Notes: generated by a model from the sequence alone, not told the origin. A stretch of 32,440 nucleotides of DNA from Pseudorhodobacter antarcticus (GCA_945862465.1 CAMAYO010000022.1:1-32440); one strand, 5' to 3'; numbered from the stretch's first letter, positions 8,822 to 16,463 are shown. Made by a program: numbers and translations.

Positions 8822-8936
8822 AGCAGGCTCCATTGCTTTTGGGGGTTATGGCGGCAGATCGCTTGCCCGTCCAGTGCGGTTAACTGGGCATTAGGGAAGT
8901 TGTGCTGAACTCTGCGTGAGGATGGAGGACTGTAGG

Positions 8937-9644
8937 ATGCCCGACCGATTGACCGTTGAGATGACAAGCCGCCCGCCCCATGCAGCCGATCTGCCGCTAA
9001 GCGGTGTGACCGTGCTGGTGGTCGACGACAGCCGCCTTGCCTGTGATGGATTGCGCCTGATGTGCCGCAGGTTGGGCGCGCGCTTGCGGCGGGCCGAATC
9101 GCTGCAAGCGGCAGAGGTGCACTTGCGGGTTTATCGACCTGATGTGGTGATAATAGACCTTGGCCTGCCCGACGGACGGGGAGAGGCGTTGATCCGCAGG
9201 CTGGCCCTCGCGGCATCGCGGCCCGTGGTGCTGGGCCTGTCAGGGGATGGCAATGGCCGCTGGACGTCTATGGCGGCGGGGGCGGATGGGTATTTGGACA
9301 AGCCCTTGGAAAGCTTGGCACAGTTCCAAACCACGCTCTTAGGGCTTTTGCCGATGCGAGCTGTTTCGGCGGCGGCGCTGCCAGATCTGGCCTTGCCACC
9401 AGACCCTTTGGCGCTGCGCGACGATTTGGCCTATGCAGCGCGCCTGCTGGATCACGCGCCTAACGCATCCACGCGCCACTATCTGGCGGGGTTTTTGGGC
9501 GGTGTGGCACGGCAGGCGCATGATCGACCTTTGGCAGACGCCGCGCTGCGGGCGCCGTCAAAGGGGCTGCGCGATGCGCTTCAGGCGCGGTTGGCGCTGC
9601 CAGATCAGGCTTTTGCGCAGGTAGGATTGCCTTTGGGCGGATAA
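8937..9644 (+). CDS. response regulator with receiver domain and unassigned helical C-terminus
   Basis: Two-component receiver protein of 235 residues. The REC domain (about 24-138) keeps all phosphorylation residues: the acidic pair Asp30-Asp31 in VLVVDDSR, phospho-acceptor Asp74 in VVIIDLGLPDG, Ser102 and Lys122 in YLDKPLE. The remaining part (about 140-235) is Ala/Leu/Arg-rich and predicted helical (AYAARLLDHAP...FLGGVARQA); it is not a recognisable winged helix, GGDEF, EAL or ANTAR domain. I chose the ATG at 8937 because GGAGG lies eight bases before it; GTG 8916 and ATG 8922 have no comparable site. No histidine kinase is adjacent, so it is an orphan. It could act through protein contacts. 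Confidence 0.82.
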   Translation: MPDRLTVEMTSRPPHAADLPLSGVTVLVVDDSRLACDGLRLMCRRLGARLRRAESLQAAEVHLRVYRPDVVIIDLGLPDGRGEALIRRLALAASRPVVLGLSGDGNGRWTSMAAGADGYLDKPLESLAQFQTTLLGLLPMRAVSAAALPDLALPPDPLALRDDLAYAARLLDHAPNASTRHYLAGFLGGVARQAHDRPLADAALRAPSKGLRDALQARLALPDQAFAQVGLPLGG

Positions 9645-9666
9645 CGCTTGTTCAAACCACCAGCGG

Positions 9667-9894
9667 TTATTTGTGCCGATAGCTGCCCTCGGGCAAGTTC
9701 AAAGCCGCGGCCAGATCTTGCACTTGCCGCAGCGACAGGGTCAGGCGCAGGGGGATATCGCTGTCTTCGTCCAGCTGTTCGATGACCACGCAATCCTCAT
9801 AAGCCTCAACGATCACATCCTGCGCCAAGGGGGCATCGCCCTCGTCAATCAGGGTGATCACGGTCGCGTCAAACTGATGCTCGATGGTAAACAT
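9667..9894 (-). CDS. conserved small acidic hypothetical protein
   Basis: A 75-residue protein rich in Asp and Glu, with alternating hydrophobic positions (VIVEAYEDCVVIEQ, LRLTLSLRQVQDLAAAL) that suggest a small beta-sheet followed by one helix. No known domain recognised and no signal or membrane segment. It shares a 144-base intergenic region with the divergent DUF6455 gene. Codon use has the same strong third-position GC bias as neighbouring genes, which supports a real gene. It resembles short uncharacterised proteins of Rhodobacteraceae; no function can be offered. Confidence 0.65.
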   Translation of the reverse strand: MFTIEHQFDATVITLIDEGDAPLAQDVIVEAYEDCVVIEQLDEDSDIPLRLTLSLRQVQDLAAALNLPEGSYRHK

Positions 9895-9966
9895 AGGCTC
9901 ACGATAGGCGCAGAATGGCTCTCGATCAAGCGCAACAAGGGGCGTAAACCCAACAGAAACACCCAG

Positions 9967-9980
9967 TTGATCTGGATCAT
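9967..9980 (+). promoter_or_regulatory. FNR/FnrL-like binding site upstream of DUF6455 gene
   Basis: TTGAT-CTGG-ATCAT matches the FNR/FnrL consensus TTGAT-N4-ATCAA at nine of ten positions. It lies 58 bases before the chosen ATG at 10039, compatible with activation or repression of that gene in response to oxygen. Site identity is inferred from the motif only. Confidence 0.45.
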
Positions 9981-10038
9981 GGAAACTCTGCCACGGTCAG
10001 GCAAGTTGGCCCTCACCCTATCGGCTGGAGACATCACT

Positions 10039-10287
10039 ATGACCCATATCGAGGCACCTTTTGCTTGGGGCCTGACGCGCGGTATGGCGCGGGTTTTGGG
10101 CATCAATCTTGTCGATGCCGTAAGCGAGGGGTGGTTCTCGCGCAGCGATCTCGCCGAAATGGTCGACACCTGCGAAACCTGCGGCGAGGTGCGGCGCTGC
10201 ACGGCCTATTTGGCGACAACCCCCCGCGCTGAAAGCCTGCCCATGTTTTGTGACAACAAACATCGCATCGAAGCGCTGCAACCTTAA
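10039..10287 (+). CDS. DUF6455 family Cys-rich protein
   Basis: An 82-residue protein of the DUF6455 type, common in Rhodobacteraceae and uncharacterised. It has four cysteines, Cys45 and Cys48 (CETC), Cys54 and Cys71 (FCDN), a pattern compatible with zinc or iron-sulfur binding. The N-terminal half (GLTRGMARVLGINLVDAVSEGW) looks like an amphipathic helix pair followed by a short helix-turn segment. I chose the ATG at 10039 because GGAG lies eight bases upstream; an in-frame ATG at 9979 would overlap the FNR-like box. An oxygen-linked role is suggested by the box plus the cysteines but is inference. Confidence 0.75.
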   Translation: MTHIEAPFAWGLTRGMARVLGINLVDAVSEGWFSRSDLAEMVDTCETCGEVRRCTAYLATTPRAESLPMFCDNKHRIEALQP

Positions 10288-10337
10288 GTCCCTCGCACAA
10301 TCTGGCTTTCGCGGGTGCGGTCGGCTAGGCTAAGGCG

Positions 10338-10697
10338 ATGTTGCAGATCTTGGACACAGTGCGCGATCGGGGCAGTCGCTATGCGGCCTCGGGCGGGGAT
10401 ATCGCCGATGCGGCGGGCTGCAAGGCCTTTATCGCCGCGCTCAAATCAGAAAAGAAATTTGCCAAGGCCACCCATAATTCTTGGGCGGCGGTTTTGGCGG
10501 ATGGCAGCGTGATCAAAGATGATGACGGCGAAAGCGGGGCGGGGGCCGTGATTGCGCGGATGATCGAACGGGCCGAACTGCGCGGCCATATCGTGGTGGT
10601 GACGCGCTGGTATGGCGGGGTCAATCTGGGCGGCGACCGCTTTGCCCATGTGGTCACCTCGGTGCGGGCCTATTTGGCCGAACTGGGGGGCGGTTAG
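10338..10697 (+). CDS. IMPACT/YigZ family protein (single domain)
   Basis: A 119-residue protein corresponding to the N-terminal UPF0029 (IMPACT) domain: the motifs KATHNSWAAVL, DDDGESGAGA and VVVTRWYGGVNLGGDRFAHV are diagnostic. E. coli YigZ is about 200 residues because it has an extra C-terminal DUF1949 domain; here the protein stops right after the first domain, the natural size for this lineage and not a truncation, since no decayed remainder follows. Eukaryotic IMPACT modulates Gcn2; the bacterial role is uncertain. TAAGGCG precedes the ATG. It converges with pstS, with a shared hairpin between them. Confidence 0.88.
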   Translation: MLQILDTVRDRGSRYAASGGDIADAAGCKAFIAALKSEKKFAKATHNSWAAVLADGSVIKDDDGESGAGAVIARMIERAELRGHIVVVTRWYGGVNLGGDRFAHVVTSVRAYLAELGGG

Positions 10698-10710
10698 GGT
10701 TACAAACGAA

Positions 10711-10739
10711 AAGGCCCGGTAGCATCGCTACCGGGCCTT
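10711..10739 (-). terminator. rho-independent terminator, pstS (possibly bidirectional)
   Basis: Perfect 13-bp stem AAGGCCCGGTAGC (10711-10723) / GCTACCGGGCCTT (10727-10739) with a three-base loop. On the minus strand it is followed by TTTTCGTTT, so it ends the pstS transcript 19 bases after its stop; on the plus strand it may also stop the IMPACT-family transcript. Confidence 0.9.
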
Positions 10740-10758
10740 GGTCTTTAAAGGCTAAGCC

Positions 10759-11757
10759 TTACTGCCAAGCAGCTTGGGTCTTGGCCAAAGCCGGGTCGAC
10801 CACCAAGCCTGCTTCATCCAACGAGCCGCCGTCGCCAGCCATGTCATCCGACAGGAAGAACTGAACGAACTCTTGCAGGCCGGGAACCACACCGATGTGC
10901 TGGGTCTTGACGTAGATGTACAGAGGGCGCGACACGCGGTACTTGCCGTTTGCAATGGTTTCTTTCGACGGAACCACGCCTTGGAAAGTGCCAACCTGCA
11001 GCGAGTCAGTGTTGTTTTCATAGAACGACAGACCAAACACGCCCACACCGGTCGGGTTCGCCTTCAGGCGCGACAGTGTTTCGGTGTAGTCGCCGTCAAT
11101 TTCCACAACGCGGCCATCGGTGCGCAGGGCGAGGCAAGCATCAGCCTTTCCGTCACGTGCTTTGAAAGCCTTGTCGTCGCCAAAATTCTTGCAACCCTTT
11201 GTGATGACGTTGATGTCAAACACTTCGCGGGTGCCGTGCTTGGAACCCGGGATGAAAGCCAAGATTTCCTGATCGGGCAACTTGGGGTCAACTTCCGACC
11301 ACTTGGTGTAGGGGTTTGGAACCAGCTTGCCGTCAACCAGAACTTCAGCAGCCAAAGCGTGGAACCAGTCAGACGGGGTGAATTCGAAAGCCGGGCCATT
11401 CACGTCCGATGCGAAAACAATGCCATCGTAGCCGATGCGCACTTCTTTCACATTCTTCACGCCGTTCTTGGTGCAGGTCGCAAGTTCGCCTGACTTGATT
11501 TTGCGCGACGAGTTGGCGATGTCTGCCGAGTTTTCATCAGCGCTTTCGCAGAATTTTGCGATACCAGCACCCGAACCGCCGCCTTCAACCACGGGGGTCT
11601 TGAAGTCGGTGTTTTGACCGAAAGCTTCTGCCGCGATGTTGGCAAAGGGCAGAACGGTCGACGAACCGGTCATGATGATTTGGTCGCGGGCGAAGGCAGC
11701 GCCCGGGAGGGTCAAAGCGGCAGCAACGGCTGCGGCGGCGAGGTTGGAAATGCGCAT
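10759..11757 (-). CDS. pstS: PstS-like phosphate ABC transporter substrate-binding protein
   Basis: Periplasmic phosphate-binding protein, 332 residues. A Sec signal peptide (about 1-23, Ala-rich, ending AAFA before RDQ) is followed by the phosphate-binding loops of the PstS family: MTGSSTVLPFA near the N-terminus, VEGGGSGAGIAKFC, and FIPGSKHGTREVFD in the middle. The C-terminal part is typical of the PstS type seen in Rhodobacterales. It is monocistronic: a perfect-stem terminator follows, and no pstC, pstA, pstB or phoU is present, so it either feeds a Pst transporter encoded elsewhere or acts as a scavenging or sensing protein. A Pho box lies upstream, indicating PhoB control under phosphate starvation. 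Confidence 0.92.
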   Translation of the reverse strand: MRISNLAAAAVAAALTLPGAAFARDQIIMTGSSTVLPFANIAAEAFGQNTDFKTPVVEGGGSGAGIAKFCESADENSADIANSSRKIKSGELATCTKNGVKNVKEVRIGYDGIVFASDVNGPAFEFTPSDWFHALAAEVLVDGKLVPNPYTKWSEVDPKLPDQEILAFIPGSKHGTREVFDINVITKGCKNFGDDKAFKARDGKADACLALRTDGRVVEIDGDYTETLSRLKANPTGVGVFGLSFYENNTDSLQVGTFQGVVPSKETIANGKYRVSRPLYIYVKTQHIGVVPGLQEFVQFFLSDDMAGDGGSLDEAGLVVDPALAKTQAAWQ

Positions 11758-11842
11758 GAAGGCTCCTGAGCATGGCTATCGTCGCAGAACGCGACATAAA
11801 GCACGGCCTAGGCATCTAATGTAACGCTTGGCTAAACAATTT

Positions 11843-11882
11843 GTGACAAAACATAGAAGTTTGCATGACGATTATGTGACAA
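11843..11882 (-). promoter_or_regulatory. Pho box(es) upstream of pstS
   Basis: Read on the minus strand, TTGTCAC (11882-11876), a four-base spacer and TCGTCAT (11871-11865) match the PhoB pattern CTGTCAT-N4-CTGTCAT. A third TTGTCAC (11849-11843) is exactly 22 bases, two repeat units, further on, close to where a -35 element would be. Distance to the pstS ATG (about 86 bases) suits a PhoB-activated promoter. Confidence 0.7.
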
Positions 11883-12132
11883 AGCAGTCATTTCTTGTCA
11901 CTAAAAATCTGGAAAATCATTTAAAATCAAGAGAAAGGTGTTTCTCGACCCCTTTGCAACTTGTCTAGTGCCCCGCCGGAAGCCCTTCAGTTTTGTGCCA
12001 TGTAGATGGGTGTCCTTAACACGATTAAGCGAGATTTTGGGCCAAAAAACCCAAAAAACGGGAGATTGTTGAGCCTATCGCCCTAAAAAAAGCACCAAGA
12101 GAATCGCTGGTTTGGTCGGGCCAGGGGAAAAT
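11883..12132. other. gene-free region between pstS and CDGSH gene
   Basis: About 400 bases separate the pstS start from the CDGSH stop. Apart from the Pho box and the terminator at 12133 I see only AT-rich sequence near 11900-11940 and A-runs near 12040-12090. No ORF, tRNA or clear small-RNA gene could be supported, though the region is long enough to hold one. Confidence 0.5.
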
Positions 12133-12156
12133 GGGATGGCGGCAGGCCGCCATCCC
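12133..12156 (-). terminator. hairpin terminator of CDGSH gene
   Basis: Perfect 10-bp stem GGGATGGCGG (12133-12142) / CCGCCATCCC (12147-12156) with a four-base loop, six bases past the stop codon on the minus strand and followed there by ATTTTCCCC. Confidence 0.8.
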
Positions 12157-12162
12157 GAAAGA

Positions 12163-12405
12163 TCACAGAGCCTTGTGCGCGCCGTCGCAATAGGGGGCGT
12201 TTTTGGAATGTTTGCAGCCGCACAGATAGGCGGTTTTGCTTTCTTCGGGCGTGAAGGCCAAAGGTGAAAATGTCGATCCTTTATGGCTGCCATCGCAATA
12301 GGGCTGTTTCTTGGATTGGCCGCAAGTGCACCAGAAATAGGTCTTTCCCGCTTCGACCGGCATGGCGAAGGGGGCTTTTTGGGCGATGTGGGGGGTGTCT
12401 GACAT
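12163..12405 (-). CDS. CDGSH iron-sulfur domain protein (two CDGSH motifs)
   Basis: An 80-residue protein with two mitoNEET-type [2Fe-2S] binding motifs in tandem: Cys26-x-Cys28...Cys37-DGS-His41 and Cys62-x-Cys64...Cys73-DGA-His77. Each supplies the three-Cys/one-His ligand set, so two clusters are expected. Double-CDGSH proteins are small soluble electron-transfer or redox-sensing proteins; the bacterial role is not settled. The ATG at 12405 has GCGAGG five bases upstream; the frame is open further upstream but lacks conserved sequence there. It follows rimO on the same strand after 98 bases and is closed by its own terminator. Confidence 0.93.
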   Translation of the reverse strand: MSDTPHIAQKAPFAMPVEAGKTYFWCTCGQSKKQPYCDGSHKGSTFSPLAFTPEESKTAYLCGCKHSKNAPYCDGAHKAL

Positions 12406-12503
12406 AGGGGCCTCGCTGGGGTTAAAACGCCACTGTCGCCTTTTCAGGCACATTTTCAAGCGTCTTGACTGTGCGAGGGTGCTCAGGCGCTGTGCAGCTT
12501 GGA

Positions 12504-13892
12504 TCAGTTGCCCGTAACCCGCCGCCCCCAAAGGTCGTAATCGCCCGCTTCATCGACCTGAACCGCCACGATGTCGCCGGGGGCAAGCCTGTCAAAATCC
12601 TCGTCGATGAATAGGTTCCCGTCAATTTCGGGCGCATCGGCCTTGGTGCGGCAGGTGGCCCCATCTTCATCCACTTCATCGACGATGACTTGAATAATCG
12701 TGCCCACCTTGGTTGCAAGTTTCGCTTCCGATATGCTTTGCGCCTTTTGCATGAACCGCTCAAAACGCTCTTGCTTCACCTCGGCGGGAACATGGTCGGG
12801 CAGCGCGTTTGATCGTGCGCCAGCCACGTTTTCATATTGAAAACAGCCCACGCGGTCCAACTGGGCTTCGTCCATCCAATCGAGCAGGGTTTGAAACTCG
12901 GCCTCGGTCTCGCCCGGATAGCCCACGATAAAGGTGGAACGCAGGGTAATGTCGGGGCAGGTGCGCCGCCATGCGGCAATCTCGTCCAGCGTGCGGGCCG
13001 CAGCGGCAGGGCGGGCCATGCGGCGCAGCGTGTCGGGGTGGGCGTGTTGGAATGGAATGTCGAGATAGGGCAGCACCAGCCCCTCGGCCATCAGCGGGAT
13101 CAGGTCGCGCACATGGGGGTAGGGGTAGACATAGTGCAACCGCACCCAAGCGCCCAGCTTGCCCATTTCGCGCGCAAGATCGGTGATATGGGCCCGCACC
13201 TCGCCGCCCTGCCACGGCGACAGGTCGTGCTTGCGGTCAACCCCATAGGCCGAGGTGTCTTGGCTGATCACCAACAGTTCGCGCACCCCCGCCTCGACCA
13301 GCTTTTCCGCTTCGCGCAGCACGGCATGGGCGGGGCGCGACACCAGTTTGCCGCGCATATCGGGGATGATGCAGAATTTGCAGGCGTGATTGCAGCCTTC
13401 GGAAATCTTCAAATAGCTGTAATGGCGTGGTGTCAGCGTGACACCTGTGGCAGGCAACAGATCGACAAAGGGGTTGGGCTGCGGTGGCACGGCGGCATGA
13501 ACGGCGTCTAACACAGCCTCGTATTGATGCGGGCCTGTGACGGCCAAAACCTTGGGATGCGCGCCGGTGATATAGGCGGGGTCAGCGCCCAGACAGCCCG
13601 TCACGATCACACGGCCATTTTGCGCCAAAGCCTCGCCAATGGCCGAAAGACTTTCGGCCTTGGCGGAATCCAAAAAGCCGCAGGTGTTGACGATGACGGC
13701 ATCTGCGCCCTGATAATCGGGCGAGATGGCGTAGCCCTCGGCGCGCAACCTTGTCAGAATACGTTCGGAATCCACCAGCGCCTTCGGGCAGCCCAAAGAC
13801 ACCATGCCAATCGTCGGTTGCCCTGCGCGCCGTTCGTCGGGAACAAGGGCGCGGGCAAGGTCGGGGCGAAGGTTGGGCGGGTTTTGAGGCAT
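12504..13892 (-). CDS. rimO: ribosomal protein S12 methylthiotransferase RimO
   Basis: Radical-SAM methylthiotransferase that modifies a conserved Asp of ribosomal protein S12; 462 residues. The N-terminal MTTase (UPF0004) domain supplies three cluster cysteines (Cys35 in [13 protein letters not shown], Cys71 in VNTCGF, Cys100 in VTGCLG). The radical-SAM motif Cys167-x3-Cys171-x2-Cys174 is in [19 protein letters not shown] domain (about 395-462) ends the protein. [13 protein letters not shown] marks RimO as opposed to MiaB. The start gives the N-terminal extension usual in Rhodobacteraceae, though no strong ribosome-binding site precedes it. Hairpins lie between it and gcrA upstream. Confidence 0.96.
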   Translation of the reverse strand: MPQNPPNLRPDLARALVPDERRAGQPTIGMVSLGCPKALVDSERILTRLRAEGYAISPDYQGADAVIVNTCGFLDSAKAESLSAIGEALAQNGRVIVTGCLGADPAYITGAHPKVLAVTGPHQYEAVLDAVHAAVPPQPNPFVDLLPATGVTLTPRHYSYLKISEGCNHACKFCIIPDMRGKLVSRPAHAVLREAEKLVEAGVRELLVISQDTSAYGVDRKHDLSPWQGGEVRAHITDLAREMGKLGAWVRLHYVYPYPHVRDLIPLMAEGLVLPYLDIPFQHAHPDTLRRMARPAAAARTLDEIAAWRRTCPDITLRSTFIVGYPGETEAEFQTLLDWMDEAQLDRVGCFQYENVAGARSNALPDHVPAEVKQERFERFMQKAQSISEAKLATKVGTIIQVIVDEVDEDGATCRTKADAPEIDGNLFIDEDFDRLAPGDIVAVQVDEAGDYDLWGRRVTGN

Positions 13893-13912
13893 GAGGTCAA
13901 CTTTGAAAAGGA

Positions 13913-13943
13913 AAGCCCCATCTGGCAGGGCCTGACGGGGCTT
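13913..13943 (-). terminator. hairpin just upstream of rimO
   Basis: Stem AAGCCCC (13913-13919) / GGGGCTT (13937-13943), with a smaller CAG/CTG stem inside the loop, followed on the minus strand by TCCTTTTC. It ends 20 bases before the rimO ATG, so it could be a read-through or attenuator-type element in the rimO leader as much as a terminator. Confidence 0.4.
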
Positions 13944-13956
13944 GAAGGGCAGGGCA

Positions 13957-13976
13957 GATGGGCCAAAAGGCCCATC
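13957..13976 (-). terminator. hairpin downstream of gcrA
   Basis: Perfect 8-bp stem GATGGGCC (13957-13964) / GGCCCATC (13969-13976) with a four-base loop, eight bases past the gcrA stop. It has no T-run after the stem, so it may stabilise the 3' end more than terminate. Confidence 0.5.
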
Positions 13977-13984
13977 CTAAGCGG

Positions 13985-14647
13985 TCAGCGCCGACGGTCG
14001 CGCCGCGCGCTCATCGGTTGGAAGGCCACGCCGACATGGGCTTCGCAATAGGGTTTGCCCGCCACCGACGGCAAGCCGCAGAACCAGAAATCTTCGGTCG
14101 CAGGGTCGCCGATTGGCCATTTGCAGGTGCGTTCGGTCAATTCCATCAGCGTCAGCTTCTTGGCGCGCTTTTCCACTTCGCGCACCGAGGCCAGCGCTTC
14201 GGGGCTGATCTCGTTCGCCGAGGGCTGCGGCGGCAGGGGCTGGCCCGCGGGAATGATCGCCTTGCGCAACGGAATGGGCGCTGTGGGCGAGAAGGTGATG
14301 GTCGAAGAGTCCATTGGCGGTGCGGTTGGCTCTGCCGCCACGGGCTGCGGGGCCGGTGCTGCGGGTGCGGGGCGCGGGGCCGGTTCAGGCGCTACAGCGC
14401 GTGGGGCTGGGGCGGGTTTGGCGGGTGCGGCAGGGCTAGGCGCGGCTGTGGCCGTCGCGGAGGCTGCAGTGCCCTCATCCTCGGCCGGTGTGCCCGGACC
14501 TACGCGGTTGGACAGGCCCAAGCGGTGCACTTTGCCGATCACGGCATTGCGCGTGACACCGCCCAACTCCTTGGCGATCTGGCTGGCCGACTGGCCTTCG
14601 GCCCACATCTTTTTGAGCGTCTCAACGCGCTCATCGGTCCAGGACAT
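13985..14647 (-). CDS. gcrA: GcrA cell-cycle regulator
   Basis: Alphaproteobacterial transcription factor that binds sigma-70 RNA polymerase and activates promoters carrying CcrM-methylated GANTC sites. 220 residues. The N-terminal HTH MSWTDERVETLKKMW...GGVTRNAVIGKVHRLGL (1-48) is the family signature. The C-terminal sigma-binding domain (about 165-208) includes CKWPIGDP, FWFCG and PYCEAH, a possible C-C-C-H metal site. Between them lies an unusually long Ala/Pro-rich linker (about 55-110); the Caulobacter protein is shorter, about 173 residues. The ATG at 14647 has GGAG eight bases upstream. It is divergent from the SRAP gene, and one GANTC site (14763-14767) lies in the shared promoter region. 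Confidence 0.96.
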   Translation of the reverse strand: MSWTDERVETLKKMWAEGQSASQIAKELGGVTRNAVIGKVHRLGLSNRVGPGTPAEDEGTAASATATAAPSPAAPAKPAPAPRAVAPEPAPRPAPAAPAPQPVAAEPTAPPMDSSTITFSPTAPIPLRKAIIPAGQPLPPQPSANEISPEALASVREVEKRAKKLTLMELTERTCKWPIGDPATEDFWFCGLPSVAGKPYCEAHVGVAFQPMSARRDRRR

Positions 14648-14810
14648 GGGCAAAACTCCGCAATAGCCGCTGTGGCCCTAAGTGAGCCAATCTAGACGGG
14701 ATAGGGGTGGATACAAGCTTGGCCCGCGAAGTTCAAGACCTCAGACGTCAGCTGGTGGGGCTGAATCGGAGGGCATTTGCCCGCAGCGCAGGATTTGCTA
14801 ATCTGCCCCC

Positions 14811-15464
14811 ATGTGCGGACGCTTGACCTTAACCCATCCCAACACGGCGCTTGCCGCGCTGTTTGACGCAAGCTTGGCCAATGACTTGCCCGACAGCCCA
14901 AGGTTCAACATTTGCCCCACCCAAGCCGTGCCGGTTGTCACCGCCTCCAGCGGTCGGCGCCTTCTGGCTCCGATGCGCTGGGGCTTGGTGCCAAGCTGGT
15001 ATAAAACGCCCACCGACGGCCCGCTGATCCTGAATGCGCGGTCTGACACCGTGGCCGAAAAGCCCGCCTTCCGCGAGGCTATCCGCCAGCGGCGCTGTTT
15101 GGTGCTGGCTTCTGGGTTTTATGAATGGAGTGCGGGGCCAGATGGCGCGCGGTTGCCGTGGTACATCACCCGCTCTGACGGTGCCCCCATGGCCTTGGGC
15201 GGGCTATGGCAGGCTTGGGGGGATCTGGTCACTTGTGCTGTGGTGACGCTCAACGCTGGCCCCAACTTGGAACCGATCCACGACCGCGAGCCGTTGATCT
15301 TGAATCCCGATCAATGGCCGCTGTGGCTGGGCGAGGCGGGGCATGGCGCTGCGCGTTTGATGCAGCCCACCCCTGCGGGTTCCTTGGTGGCACACCGCGT
15401 GGGCCGTGCGGTCAATTCCAACCGCGCCGAAGGACCGCAATTGATCGAAGAAAACGCCGATTAA
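14811..15464 (+). CDS. SRAP domain protein (YedK/HMCES family)
   Basis: Protein that covalently shields abasic sites in single-stranded DNA through Cys2, which must be exposed after Met removal. 217 residues. The catalytic set is intact at positions matching E. coli YedK: Cys2 (MCGRLT), Asn75 (NARSDT), Glu105 (GFYEW) and His157 (PIHDREP). The DNA-binding MRWGLVPSW segment is at 55-63. It sits opposite gcrA, sharing its promoter region. Its stop codon overlaps the stop of the convergent ribokinase-like gene in a shared TTAA. Confidence 0.95.
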   Translation: MCGRLTLTHPNTALAALFDASLANDLPDSPRFNICPTQAVPVVTASSGRRLLAPMRWGLVPSWYKTPTDGPLILNARSDTVAEKPAFREAIRQRRCLVLASGFYEWSAGPDGARLPWYITRSDGAPMALGGLWQAWGDLVTCAVVTLNAGPNLEPIHDREPLILNPDQWPLWLGEAGHGAARLMQPTPAGSLVAHRVGRAVNSNRAEGPQLIEENAD

Positions 15465-16318
15465 AGCCCCGCCACGTGCCGCGCTGCGGCCTGTGAGGCC
15501 GCACGGCAAGCCATTTCCAGCCCCGCCCCTTCGGCCAGTTGCACCGCCAAAGCGCCGATAAAAGCATCGCCCGCGCCGTGGCTGCTGACGACCTTGACCT
15601 TTTCTGCCGCCACTTGCAGTTCCGCGCCGTCTAGCCCCACCGCTGCAAGGCCGGCCCCCCCTGCGGTGACGATCACGGTGTCTCCCTGCGCTGCCAGATC
15701 CTGTGCTGCCCGCGCAGCACTCGCCAGATCGGTGACGGGGCCCGTGCCCATCATCTCGGCCTCGACCGCGTTTACGACCAGAATGTCGATCAGGGCGCGA
15801 AACTCGGCCCCAAGGGCGCGAAAGGGCGCGGCATTGAGCAGGGTTGGAATGGCGCGTTTGTGGGCTTGCTTTGCCGCTTCAAGGTTGATCGCCTCGGGCA
15901 CTTCGTTTTGCAAGATCAGCAGGCCAACGCCATCCCAAGCGGCGTCGTTGGCAAGATTGGCACCTGAAAGGTGCAAGTTCGCCCCCGACACGATGGTTGC
16001 GGCATAATCCCCAGCCGTGTTCACAATCGCCACACTCATCCCCGACCCGACATTGGGGATCGTCGCAATAAACCGATCGTCTACCCCGCCCTGCGTCAGG
16101 TTCGCGCGCAAAAAGCGGCCAAAGTCATCGTCGCCCACGGCCCCGATCATCCGGCTTTCGGCCCCAGCCTTGGCGGCGGCCACCGCCTGATTGCCCCCCT
16201 TGCCGCCAAACTTGGGATACCACCGCGATCCTATCGCTGTTTCGTCGGGGCGGGGCAGGTGTTCGGCCTCGACCATGATGTCATAATGCAGGCTACCGAT
16301 GGTCAGGGTGATGGGCAT
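15461..16318 (-). CDS. rbsK: ribokinase-like PfkB family carbohydrate kinase
   Basis: PfkB-family sugar kinase, 285 residues, most like ribokinase (D-ribose to ribose-5-phosphate). The N-terminal GSLHYDIMVEAEHLPRPDET and KFGGKGGNQAVAAAKAGA segments match the ribokinase signature (GGKGANQAVAAARLG). LILQNEVP matches the LLQLEIP strand, and the C-terminal SSHGAGDAFIGALAVQL contains the GAGD anion hole with the catalytic Asp. The usual DTTAAGD is replaced by SSHGAGD, so the subgroup and sugar are less certain than the family. The ATG at 16318 is the first that gives a normal ribokinase N-terminus. Divergent from kdgK over 145 bases; no transporter is adjacent. Confidence 0.85.
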   Translation of the reverse strand: MPITLTIGSLHYDIMVEAEHLPRPDETAIGSRWYPKFGGKGGNQAVAAAKAGAESRMIGAVGDDDFGRFLRANLTQGGVDDRFIATIPNVGSGMSVAIVNTAGDYAATIVSGANLHLSGANLANDAAWDGVGLLILQNEVPEAINLEAAKQAHKRAIPTLLNAAPFRALGAEFRALIDILVVNAVEAEMMGTGPVTDLASAARAAQDLAAQGDTVIVTAGGAGLAAVGLDGAELQVAAEKVKVVSSHGAGDAFIGALAVQLAEGAGLEMACRAASQAAARHVAGL

Positions 16319-16463
16319 GATGGCGTCCACTTGGGGTGTTTGGGCCAGTTTGCACGGATAGGCCCTGCACGGGAAGGGGCAGAAAGGCTGCAACCCGTGG
16401 CCCGTTGCCAAACCCGCGCTCGACTTGGTACCTTGGGCCAGCCCCCTTGCCCCAAGGACCCCC

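Noticed and set aside
9979-10287. Longer version of the DUF6455 gene from the ATG at 9979
   Set aside because: That ATG lies inside the FNR-like box and has no Shine-Dalgarno; the ATG at 10039 does.
11940-12130. Small RNA gene in the pstS-CDGSH gap
   Set aside because: No convincing promoter plus terminator pair on either strand.
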